Position numbers and translations under genes: made by a program. A stretch of DNA of 64,000 nt, taken from RHKX01 sp963743875. Lineage in GTDB: Bacteria; Actinomycetota; Thermoleophilia; Solirubrobacterales; 70-9. The stretch's first letter is position 1. Each line of letters begins with the position of its first letter. The notes beneath the pieces were generated by a model. It was not told the DNA's origin, ran no database searches, and worked only from the letters and a program-made list of their open reading frames with translations. Shown in pieces: positions 7,646-14,759 of the stretch. The stretch lies in NCBI GenBank assembly GCA_963743875.1, contig CAVURM010000005.1, forward strand, positions 248,001 to 312,000, read 5' to 3'.

Positions 7646-7802
7646 ATGCGTCGGAGCGAGTGGTAGGTTCACCTCACGCGATTCCGAAAGACCCTGGGGA
7701 GGTTCAGATGAGGAACGAGGAGAAGCTAGGCGGGAAGTCAAGACTCCTCGTCGTGCCCGTGGCTCTCTTGGCGATCGGGGGGCTGTGGCTCGCGGCGCTC
7801 GC
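7630..7802 (+). repeat. Duplicated promoter/signal-peptide cassette, copy 1
   Basis: 173 bp nearly identical, without indels, to 8754-8926 (offset 1124). It contains the palindrome CTGGAC-aacc-GTCCAG (7630-7645), the leader, the ribosome site GGGGAGG, the ATG at 7708 and the signal-peptide codons up to the Ala-rich cleavage region. Identity stops sharply on both sides. Confidence 0.8.
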
Positions 7803-8598
7803 GCCGTCGGCGCTGGCGAACAAGGGGGCCAAGAAGGACCTCGCGGTCGTGAGCGTCAAACACAAGGGCTATGCGCTCGCCGGTGAAGATCTCAAAGTTG
7901 AGATGAAGGTCGCCAATCGTGGCCGAAAGGCCGCTGGCGGGGAAGTCACGGTCACCGTCGACGACGCCAGTTTGCCTAACCTGCCGGGGCAGGACGTACC
8001 CGGTGGCGATATTGGGAAGATCGCGGCAGGCAAGGCTGCAGGTTTTGAAGTTCCTATACACGCTGGTGCCCTCGGCAGGTACTCGATAGAGGTCTGTGCC
8101 AGGTCGAAGGGGGACAAGAAAAAGGGCAACAACTGCCGCAAGGGCAAGGACTTCAGCGTGATCCCGTCAGCCTGGAAGGGGACGGCGAGCGCGACCGGGA
8201 CAGAGACCCTTGGTGGGGCGACGGTAAACGTGTCAACCCAGCCCACTGCGTACTTCTACTTCGACAAGTTGACTCCTTCGGGGTTCAGATACACCGGGGA
8301 AGGGACAGTGAAGGAAACGATCTCAGGGGGCTCTCTCTGCACGTCTAAGGGGTCCGGGACGTTTGGCATCACCTCCGAATCGACCCTGCTGCTATCGGAG
8401 GACATGGAGGTCTACGCCGCAGGCGGAGTGTCTCCCCCGGGGCGACCTATCCGGCCACTCAAACCTGCTTCGGGGTGGAATCCCCGCCTATTGCTGGGCC
8501 ATTCCAAGACTGGCTTCAGACGGGGCCGAGGGACAAGGATCCGAGTGCGACCACGCTCGACGGTACCTATTCGGAGACCCGCGGGAGTCTGCCGTTGA
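7708..8598 (+). CDS. Secreted CARDB-like protein, probably frameshifted near its end
   Basis: ATG 7708 with GGGGAGG upstream. A signal peptide (MRNEEKLGGKSRLLVVPVAL...SALA) is followed by a beta-sandwich resembling CARDB/Ig-like domains (DLAVVSVKHKGYALAGEDLK, VEMKVANRGRKAAGGEVTV, YSIEVCARSKGDKKKGNNC) and a second, unrecognised beta-rich part to ~residue 240. The written frame ends at 8598, but after ~8437 (a CCCCCGGGG run) the next frame carries the natural continuation GATYPATQTCFGVESPP... to TWHFTAQP and TGA at 8628-8630. So either the gene has lost one base here or the sequence has a homopolymer error. Surface role inferred; function unknown. Confidence 0.7.
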   Translation: MRNEEKLGGKSRLLVVPVALLAIGGLWLAALAPSALANKGAKKDLAVVSVKHKGYALAGEDLKVEMKVANRGRKAAGGEVTVTVDDASLPNLPGQDVPGGDIGKIAAGKAAGFEVPIHAGALGRYSIEVCARSKGDKKKGNNCRKGKDFSVIPSAWKGTASATGTETLGGATVNVSTQPTAYFYFDKLTPSGFRYTGEGTVKETISGGSLCTSKGSGTFGITSESTLLLSEDMEVYAAGGVSPPGRPIRPLKPASGWNPRLLLGHSKTGFRRGRGTRIRVRPRSTVPIRRPAGVCR

Positions 8599-8753
8599 AG
8601 TGGACGTGGCATTTCACCGCGCAGCCCTGATCGGGTCCCTGCCGTCGAGCGTCTGGTCTTCCTGGCGCTCGGCAAAGGGCAAGGCGCGTGTCCGGGCGGG
8701 GTCGTGAGGTCGGGTCGGCGGTCGTCGGTCCAGGAGAGCACGGCGAGCTCCAT

Positions 8754-8926
8754 CTGGACAACCGTCCAGATGCGTCGGAGCGAGTGGTAGGTTCACCTCA
8801 CGCGATTCCGAAAGATCCTGGGGAGGTTCAGATGAGGAACGAGGAGAAGCGAGGCGGGAAGTCAAGACTCCTCGTCGTGCCCGTGGCTCTGCTGGCGATC
8901 GGGGGGCTCTGGCTCGCGGCGCTCGC
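8754..8926 (+). repeat. Duplicated promoter/signal-peptide cassette, copy 2
   Basis: Second copy of the 7630-7802 cassette with only a handful of substitutions, including the palindrome CTGGAC-aacc-GTCCAG at 8754-8769. It drives a different mature protein. Confidence 0.8.
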
Positions 8927-9296
8927 CGGGGCCGAGAATCAGCCCACCGTGCGCGCTGGGGGCTACCCGCCGTCGACGTGCGACGAGCCCGGACAGACAC
9001 TCGACACCAAGATCACCAAGGCGCCGAAGGGGAAGACCAAGTCAGCGAAGGCCAAGTTCGAGTTCATCGGCTTCTACTGCTACAACAGCGACTTCGACGT
9101 CGATCAAGGCGATATTGCTTTCGAGTGCAGCCTCGACGGTAAGAAGCCGAAGAGCTGCGACTCGCCGGCCAGCTACAAGGGTCTGAAGAAGGGCAAGCAC
9201 AAGTTCACCGTGAGGGCTACGGGATTCACGTACAACCCGGGTGGCACTGGCGGCGACCCCACCCCCGCGGTCGCCAAGTGGAAGATCAAGGGTTGA
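8832..9296 (+). CDS. Small secreted protein with one Cys-paired Ig-like domain
   Basis: 154 residues, ATG 8832. The first ~32 residues are the same signal peptide as the gene at 7708. The mature part has one domain of the family seen throughout this region: TKITKAPKGKTKSAKAKFEF, FECSLDGKKPKSCDSPASYK and KKGKHKFTVRATGF, ending AKWKIKG (a variant of the FKVIRKG tail). Extra Cys occur in GGYPPSTCDEPG and FYCYNSD. Exported; probably a stable disulfide-bonded surface or secreted protein. Function unknown. Its stop overlaps the likely start region of the next gene. Confidence 0.75.
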   Translation: MRNEEKRGGKSRLLVVPVALLAIGGLWLAALAGAENQPTVRAGGYPPSTCDEPGQTLDTKITKAPKGKTKSAKAKFEFIGFYCYNSDFDVDQGDIAFECSLDGKKPKSCDSPASYKGLKKGKHKFTVRATGFTYNPGGTGGDPTPAVAKWKIKG

Positions 9297-10767
9297 TCTG
9301 AGCCGACAGCGGCTGCTGCTCGCCGCGCCTGCCGTCGCGATCGCCGGCACGCTGCTCGCCCATGCGGGGTTCAGCCAGCGCGGCCAGGTCGCCTTCATCG
9401 TCCTCGCCGCGGCCGCGGTCCTCGCTCTCGCCGCTCTCGACCCCGACTCGCTGCGGCGCGGGAGCCGTACACCGATCTTCCTCACGTTCCTGGCCCTCGC
9501 CGCGCTGACCGCCCTGAGCGCCGCCTGGACGATCGGTGGTGCTGGTGATGCGCTTCGTTGGGGCGCCGTCGTCGCGGGATACGGCGGTATGGCCCTGAGC
9601 GGATATGCGGTCACGCGTCGCGGTGGCCCCGAGCAGGCTGCGCTGCTGCTCGCCGGGCTCGCCGCTGCAACCGCCGTGGTCGGACTGATCGCCGCCGGGA
9701 TCCAGGAGCAGCCCTTCGCCGAGCGCATCGGCGGCGCCTGGCGGCCCGGTGGGCCGTTCGAGTACCCGCCGGCGCTCGGTGCGCTGCAGCTCGCCGCGTT
9801 GCCGCTGGCCTGTCGGTGGATGGCGGCCGAGGGTCGAAGGCCAGCCGCAGGATCTGGCATCGCAGTTCTCGCTGCCGCGGTGGTCGCTCTGGTCAGCTCG
9901 CGAGCGATTCTCGCGCTTGCCGTCCTGATCCTGATCGCGATCGCAGTTCAGCCCCGGCGCACGGTCGGCGTCCAACGCCCTCTCGCGCTGGCGATGATCG
10001 GCTTCGTCGTCACCGCCGCCATGGCCGCCGATGCGGTCGCGGGGAGCTACGCCGAGCCCTACGTGAGCACCCCCGATCTCCCCCGGCTTCTTGGCCTCAG
10101 CTTGTTGGTTCCCGCCGGAGTCGCCCTCTGGGTTGCGCTGCGACGCTGCTTCGATCGCGCCGGCCGGTTGCGGGCCGGGATGGGAGGCACGGCCCTGGCG
10201 TTCGTCCTCGTTCCGCTCGCAGCCGCGTGTACAGGGGCGGCCCTCACGCCGGATACCGGCACCGGAGTGGAGCCCGACTCCGGGATCACCCACGGCCGGG
10301 TGGAAATCTGGGGGGACGCGGTCGAGACCGCAATCGACAACCCGTTCGCGGGGACCGGTGCCCTCACATTCCTCGAGGCCTCGAGCGAGTTTCAGGATCA
10401 GCCGGCGGCGCGGTTCGCCCACAACCTGGTCCTCGAGCAGTGGGTCGAGTTGGGTTACCCCGGTCTGGTTGGGAGCCTGGCTCTTCTCGTGATCGCGTTG
10501 GGCCTCGTGGTCCGCAGCCGCGGAACGCCGGCGGCGTGGCTGCTCGGTACGGGCGCGATCACATACATGGTCGCCATGTTGATCGACTGGCCGTGGCACG
10601 TTCCGGCATCCGGGGCGGTCTTTGCGTTCGTCCTCGGAGGGCTCTCCGCCGGCAGCTCCATTCGAAGGCCTTTTGACAGGGCTATGCGGATCCGCAAACC
10701 CTGTCGACAGCACCGCGCCCAACACAACGATCACCAAGTTGCCAAGGAGCAGGGCCAGCAACTCTGA
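9241..10767 (+). CDS. O-antigen ligase-like polytopic membrane protein
   Basis: 508 residues if started at GTG 9241; that start overlaps the previous gene by 56 bp and there is no ATG/GTG/TTG closer to the conserved part (from ~9298), so the true start is uncertain. About 10-11 hydrophobic helices. A Wzy_C/WaaL-like loop is visible: HGRVEIWGDAVETAIDNPFA, GTGALTFLEASSEF, then RFAHNLVLEQWVELGYPGLV. Such enzymes join or polymerise undecaprenyl-linked glycans at the outer face of the membrane. The last ~30 residues (from RIRKPCRQ) read out of frame through a fragment of an Ig-like repeat gene, so the C-terminus looks like a recombination junction. Confidence 0.75.
   Translation: MALAATPPPRSPSGRSRVDLSRQRLLLAAPAVAIAGTLLAHAGFSQRGQVAFIVLAAAAVLALAALDPDSLRRGSRTPIFLTFLALAALTALSAAWTIGGAGDALRWGAVVAGYGGMALSGYAVTRRGGPEQAALLLAGLAAATAVVGLIAAGIQEQPFAERIGGAWRPGGPFEYPPALGALQLAALPLACRWMAAEGRRPAAGSGIAVLAAAVVALVSSRAILALAVLILIAIAVQPRRTVGVQRPLALAMIGFVVTAAMAADAVAGSYAEPYVSTPDLPRLLGLSLLVPAGVALWVALRRCFDRAGRLRAGMGGTALAFVLVPLAAACTGAALTPDTGTGVEPDSGITHGRVEIWGDAVETAIDNPFAGTGALTFLEASSEFQDQPAARFAHNLVLEQWVELGYPGLVGSLALLVIALGLVVRSRGTPAAWLLGTGAITYMVAMLIDWPWHVPASGAVFAFVLGGLSAGSSIRRPFDRAMRIRKPCRQHRAQHNDHQVAKEQGQQL
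10690..10764 (+). pseudogene. Fragment of an Ig-like repeat protein
   Basis: In a frame different from the ligase-like gene, this stretch encodes NPVDSTAPNTTITKLPRSRA, the typical linker and first strand of the Ig-like repeats (compare VDTTPPETTITNK near 290-350). No start or remainder is present. It runs directly into the truncated repeat copy D. Confidence 0.45.
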
Positions 10768-10795
10768 TTGGCACCAGACCAGTACCGCCCATCGG
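10765..10795 (+). repeat. Repeat copy D: internally deleted att-like repeat
   Basis: GATTGGCACCAGACC is the left end of the long repeat and AGTACCGCCCATCGG the right end (T-arm 3' strand plus acceptor). The ~155 bp between them are missing. The shared word ACCAG at both breakpoints suggests a microhomology deletion. The rest of the gap to 10937 contains a short run of GGCATC-type words and no gene. Confidence 0.5.
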
Positions 10796-10937
10796 CATCG
10801 GCATCAGCATCGCAACCGGGCGGCCGATCGGAACTGAGGAACCGGTCTGATGGCTATTGTCCATTGCGGACTGCCTGCCCGGCCTGCCCACTGCGAGGGT
10901 TGCGGCAGGCGGCGACAAGCCACCTGGGAGGGACGAA

Positions 10938-11567
10938 ATGAACGAGTATCCGGTGACCTTTGCGGTCGAGTACCCGGAGCGCAGGCTCGAACGGCTGTCG
11001 AGCTTCTTCCGGATCTTCACCGTGATCCCGATCGCGATCCTGCTGAGCACGATCACGGGCTTCTCGAGTTCGTATGAGGGGGTCGGCGACACGACGATCA
11101 CGATTGCCGTGAGCGGAGTTGGCCTGCTGGTTGTCCCGGTCCTGCTGATGATCCTGTTCCGCGAGAAGTACCCGCGCTGGTGGTTCGACTGGAATCTGCA
11201 GCTGCAGAGCTTCGTCAATCGGATCGGCGTCTACGCCCTGCTCATGGACGACCGTTACCCGTCGACCGACGAGGAGCAGGGCGTCAGCCTCAAGTACCAG
11301 TACCCGGACGTCGCGAACGAGCTCGGCCGGGGCATGCCGCTGATCAAGTGGCTGCTCGCGATCCCGCACTACGTCGTCCTGTTCTTCCTCAACATCGGCG
11401 TCCTGTTCGCGGTGATCGCCGCCTGGTTCGCGATCCTCTTCACCGGGCGCTACCCACGGGGCCTGTTCGACTACGTCGAGGGCGTGCTGCGCTGGCACAA
11501 CCGGGTCGTCGGGTACGCCTTCGCGCTCGTGACCGACGAGTACCCACCCTTCCGGCTGCGGCCTTGA
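10938..11567 (+). CDS. DUF4389 membrane protein
   Basis: 209 residues, ATG 10938 after GGGAGGG (10926-10932). It has four likely membrane helices (~27-43, ~57-76, ~133-153 and ~155-172) and the aromatic, charged signatures of DUF4389: FREKYPRWWFDWNLQLQSF, LTDEYPSTDEE-like segment (MDDRYPSTDEEQG), VKWLLAIPHY-like segment (IKWLLAIPHYVVLFFL) and YPRGLFDYVEGVLRW. The motif order and length fit the family well. The biochemical role is unknown. It appears to be monocistronic. Confidence 0.85.
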   Translation: MNEYPVTFAVEYPERRLERLSSFFRIFTVIPIAILLSTITGFSSSYEGVGDTTITIAVSGVGLLVVPVLLMILFREKYPRWWFDWNLQLQSFVNRIGVYALLMDDRYPSTDEEQGVSLKYQYPDVANELGRGMPLIKWLLAIPHYVVLFFLNIGVLFAVIAAWFAILFTGRYPRGLFDYVEGVLRWHNRVVGYAFALVTDEYPPFRLRP

Positions 11568-11672
11568 TCAGCATCTCGTCCCTGCACCTGCGATGAGTAT
11601 CGGCCCGCCGGGCGGTCCCTACCGCGTCGGGCTCAATCCGAGCCGGGAGTTCCAATCGAAAGGACGTAGGGG

Positions 11673-12284
11673 ATGAGAAAGCTGATCGTGAGCACCTTCT
11701 TGACGATCGACGGGGTCATGCAGGCTCCGGGTGGACCCGGGGAGGACGAGGGCGACGGCTTCGCGCACGGCGGCTGGTCGGTGAATTACTGGGACGAGAC
11801 GATGATGCAGGTCATGGGTGAGGCGACGAGCGAGCCGTTCGACCTCGTCCTCGGGCGCAAGACCTACGACATCTTCGCCGCCCATTGGCCGCACGCCGCC
11901 GAGGAGGACGGCGCCAAGACCTTCAACGACGCCACCAAGTACGTCGCGTCTCGGAGCCACCCTGAGCTGGAATGGAGCAACTCGCTCCCGATCGTCGGGG
12001 ACGCGGCCGAGGGGATCGCGGCGCTCAAGCGGGAGGATGGTCCCGAGCTGCAGGTGCATGGCAGTGGAGACCTGATCCAGACGCTCCTGCGCTGCAACCT
12101 CGTCGATGAGTTCCGCCTCTGGGTCTTCCCACTCATCATCGGCTCGGGCAAGCGCCTGTTCTCGGACGGCACCCGCCCCGCCGGGCTGAAGCTCATCGAC
12201 AGCGTCACCTCAACCACCGGGGTCGTGATCGGCACGTACGAGCCGGCCGGCGAGATCGTCACGGGATCGTTCGAGCTCGACTGA
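11673..12284 (+). CDS. Dihydrofolate reductase-like protein (RibD C-terminal domain family)
   Basis: 203 residues, ATG 11673. The N-terminus KLIVSTFLTIDGVMQAPGG, the segment FDLVLGRKTYDIFAAHWP and the glycine-rich ELQVHGSGDLIQTLLRCNLV..LIIGSGKRLF are the hallmarks of the RibD_C/YwjB-type branch of the DHFR fold, which binds NADPH. These proteins are usually annotated as DHFR-family but are rarely true folate reductases; the substrate is unknown. Cytosolic, apparently a single-gene unit. Confidence 0.88.
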   Translation: MRKLIVSTFLTIDGVMQAPGGPGEDEGDGFAHGGWSVNYWDETMMQVMGEATSEPFDLVLGRKTYDIFAAHWPHAAEEDGAKTFNDATKYVASRSHPELEWSNSLPIVGDAAEGIAALKREDGPELQVHGSGDLIQTLLRCNLVDEFRLWVFPLIIGSGKRLFSDGTRPAGLKLIDSVTSTTGVVIGTYEPAGEIVTGSFELD

Positions 12285-12363
12285 CCGCAACCCGGCCGCC
12301 CCCCGGGATATCCGGCGGTGAGGGCGTCAAGAAAGGCCTGGAGCCCTCGCGGTCCCGGCCCTC

Positions 12364-12377
12364 AGGTACCAGTACCT
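12364..12377. promoter_or_regulatory. 14-bp palindrome AGGTAC-CA-GTACCT
   Basis: Perfect 6-2-6 inverted repeat 75 bp before the ATG at 12453, in the 168-bp gap after the DHFR-like gene. A possible operator for the propeller gene; nothing else supports a role. Confidence 0.25.
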
Positions 12378-12452
12378 AGGTGGCTCGGCGCCTCCTACCG
12401 ATGCAGCCCATCGACGGCGGCTGCAAGCTTCTCTCTCTATGGCGGTTGAGCT

Positions 12453-14141
12453 ATGACCATCCCTGGGCCGATCCGGACCCTGCGGCCTCGCGATCTGCGA
12501 GTGGCGCTGCCGACCGTCGCCGTTCTGTGCCTCCTACTCCCGGCCGGCGCCCTGGCGGGGGGTGGCGGACTGAGCCAGAAGTCGGGCACCAAGGGCTGCA
12601 TCACCCAGACCGGAGCGGGTGGGGGCTGCGTCGACGGAAAGGCGCTCAGTGATGCGGAGTCGGTGGTCGTGTCCCCCGACGGCACCAGCGCCTACGTCGC
12701 CTCTTACAACGCCGTCGCGATCTTCGACCGCGACCGGAGGACGGGTGCTCTGACCCAGAAGAAGGGCACCGCCGGATGCATCTCAGACAACGGCAGGGGC
12801 GGGATTCCCAACGACCCCAGCTCCGGGCCCTGCTTCGACGGCAAGGCGCTCAAGTCGGCGAGCTCCGTCACGGTCTCGCCGGACGGCACCAGCGTCTACG
12901 TCACCTCCAGAAGCAGCAAAGCCGTCGCGATTTTCGAACGCGATCCCGACAACGGTGCATTGACTCAAAAGCAGGGCAACGCCGGTTGCATCGCCGAGGC
13001 GGGTAGGGGTGGCTGCGTCGTCGGCAGGGCGCTCAAACTCCCAGACTCGGTGACGGTCTCCCCCGACGGCACCAATGTCTACGTCGCCTCCTACGGCAGC
13101 AACGCCGTCGCGATTCTCAAGCGCAACCCGGCCAACGGCAGGCTGAACCAGAAGCCCGGCCCAGCGGGTTGCATCTCCGAGGGCGCGGAGGGAGGCTGCC
13201 TCGACGGTGTCGCGCTCGCCGGCGCGGACTCCGTGACGGTCTCCCCCGACGGCGCCAACGTCTACGTCGCCTCCTTCGGGTCCCACTCCGTGGTGATCCT
13301 CGACCGCGACCCAACCACCGGCACCCTGACCCAGAGGCCCGGCACCGCTGGGTGCATCTCCAACAGCGGCACCGACGGGTCCTGCATCGAGGGCAGGGCG
13401 CTCGCCTACGCGGATTCCGTGTCCGTTTCCCCCGACGGCATCAGCGTTTACGTAACCGCGTCCAACAGCGGCGCCGTCTCGATCTTCGACCGCGACTCCA
13501 CCGGTGCGCTGGCCCAGATATCCGGTCCCGCCGGCTGCATTTCCGACAACGGGACGGGCGGCGCCTGCACGAACGGCAAGGCGCTCGCCGGCGCGAGCTC
13601 GGTCGCGATCTCCCCCGACGGCACCAGCGCCTACGTCGCCTCGACCGAGAATGCTGCCGTCGCGATCTTCGACCGCGAGACGGGTACCGGCTTCCTGACT
13701 CAGAAGTCCGAAACCAAGGGATGCATCTCCAGGAAGGGGGCGGCCTGTGCGAGGGGCAAGGCGCTCAACCTCGTCAGATCAGTGACCGTCTCCCCGGACG
13801 GCAGGAACGTCTATACCGCCGCCGACGGCAGTGACGCTGTCGCGATCTTCGATCGAAACAAGCCGCCGGCGACCAGGATCACCGAGAAGCCGAAAAAGGA
13901 GATGAGGACGACCAGGGTGAGGGTCAACGCCAGGGTCTCGTTCACCTCGGTGGCCGGCGCGACCTTCGAGTGCAGCATCGACGGCGGGACGTACCAGCCC
14001 TGCCGCTCCCCCTACGTCTTCAAGGTGAAGTCCCAGCCCGGCAAGGGTGAGAAGCACAGGATCGCGATCAGGGCGACGGACAGGGCCGATGTCGTCGGAT
14101 CCCCGGCCGTCGCCAGGTTCAGGGTTATCCGCAAGGGCTAG
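12453..14141 (+). CDS. Secreted seven-bladed propeller protein with C-terminal Ig-like domain
   Basis: 562 residues. Signal peptide to about residue 35 (LLLPAGALAG). Seven repeats of ~55-65 residues follow, each built as GCIS..G..C..GKAL, then SVTVSPDGTSVYVAS, then AVAIFDRD..TGALTQK. This is a lactonase/YncE-type beta-propeller with a Cys pair added in each blade. The C-terminal ~95 residues are one Ig-like domain (TRITEKPKKE..FECSIDGGTYQPC) ending RFRVIRKG. Exported. Catalysis (6-phosphogluconolactonase-like) is doubtful; ligand or surface binding is more likely. A close paralogue follows at 14760. The start ATG 12453 has a weak ribosome site. Confidence 0.85.
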   Translation: MTIPGPIRTLRPRDLRVALPTVAVLCLLLPAGALAGGGGLSQKSGTKGCITQTGAGGGCVDGKALSDAESVVVSPDGTSAYVASYNAVAIFDRDRRTGALTQKKGTAGCISDNGRGGIPNDPSSGPCFDGKALKSASSVTVSPDGTSVYVTSRSSKAVAIFERDPDNGALTQKQGNAGCIAEAGRGGCVVGRALKLPDSVTVSPDGTNVYVASYGSNAVAILKRNPANGRLNQKPGPAGCISEGAEGGCLDGVALAGADSVTVSPDGANVYVASFGSHSVVILDRDPTTGTLTQRPGTAGCISNSGTDGSCIEGRALAYADSVSVSPDGISVYVTASNSGAVSIFDRDSTGALAQISGPAGCISDNGTGGACTNGKALAGASSVAISPDGTSAYVASTENAAVAIFDRETGTGFLTQKSETKGCISRKGAACARGKALNLVRSVTVSPDGRNVYTAADGSDAVAIFDRNKPPATRITEKPKKEMRTTRVRVNARVSFTSVAGATFECSIDGGTYQPCRSPYVFKVKSQPGKGEKHRIAIRATDRADVVGSPAVARFRVIRKG

Positions 14142-14159
14142 GGCGGCCTCGCCTCTCAA

Positions 14160-14197
14160 CAACGGCCCCGCCCCCCGATCCGGGGACGAGGCCGTTG
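14160..14197. terminator. Bidirectional hairpin between convergent genes
   Basis: CAACGGCC (14160-14167) pairs with GGCCGTTG (14190-14197), with an inner CCCCG/CGGGG stem. It lies between the convergent stops of the propeller gene (14141) and the small secreted protein (14222). Confidence 0.5.
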
Positions 14198-14221
14198 GGA
14201 GACCTGGCGCGTGAGGCGTGG

Positions 14222-14584
14222 TTACTTCTTCGAGACCCACTTCGCCTTGTAGCGCTTCTTGGCGACGTTCTTGGAGCGGCACTGGAATGCCAACTTGTTC
14301 ACCTTGTAGGGCTGCAGCGGGCCGCAGACGAAGCCCTTGATCGTCAGCTGCTGACCCTGCTCGCCATTGGTCTGGCGGTAGTAGCGCTTGACGCCCTTGC
14401 TCGCCCGGTTACAGCCGGAGACATAGGACTTGACCCGGAACTTGGCGGTGTCGCCACCCTTGTCGGTCGCGGTCACTGAACCGCACAGGCTGCCGCCGCC
14501 GGCCGCCGAGGTCGAGCCCGTCGCGACCAGGGCGACGGCGACGACGAGGGCAATCAGGGCTGGGAAACGGAGTGCTCGAGGCAT
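14222..14584 (-). CDS. Small secreted basic protein with four cysteines
   Basis: 120 residues on the minus strand; ATG at 14584 preceded by AAGGAGAGG. Signal peptide residues 1-~28 (ALIALVVAVALVATGSTSAA). The mature part has four Cys (about positions 34, 58, 87 and 102) in the contexts GSLCGSVT, VSGCNRAS, GFVCGPLQ and AFQCRSKN, and a very basic C-terminus (KKRYKAKWVSKK). Likely two disulfides in an exported domain. No family recognised. It is nested between two paralogous propeller genes on the opposite strand. Confidence 0.75.
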   Translation of the reverse strand: MPRALRFPALIALVVAVALVATGSTSAAGGGSLCGSVTATDKGGDTAKFRVKSYVSGCNRASKGVKRYYRQTNGEQGQQLTIKGFVCGPLQPYKVNKLAFQCRSKNVAKKRYKAKWVSKK

Positions 14585-14759
14585 GGCCTCTCCTTGGTGT
14601 TGGATTTCGAAGCGAAGGTCTCGCTTTGCACGTGGTTTCGACCAGATCTCCGAAATGCCTCCATGCGGTCGGGTCCCACGGGTCGCTGGACTCAGTACGG
14701 AGTCGACTCGTTGCTTGCTACCGATGAAATGGGTCGCTGCCTCCCTCAGGATTGGGCCG

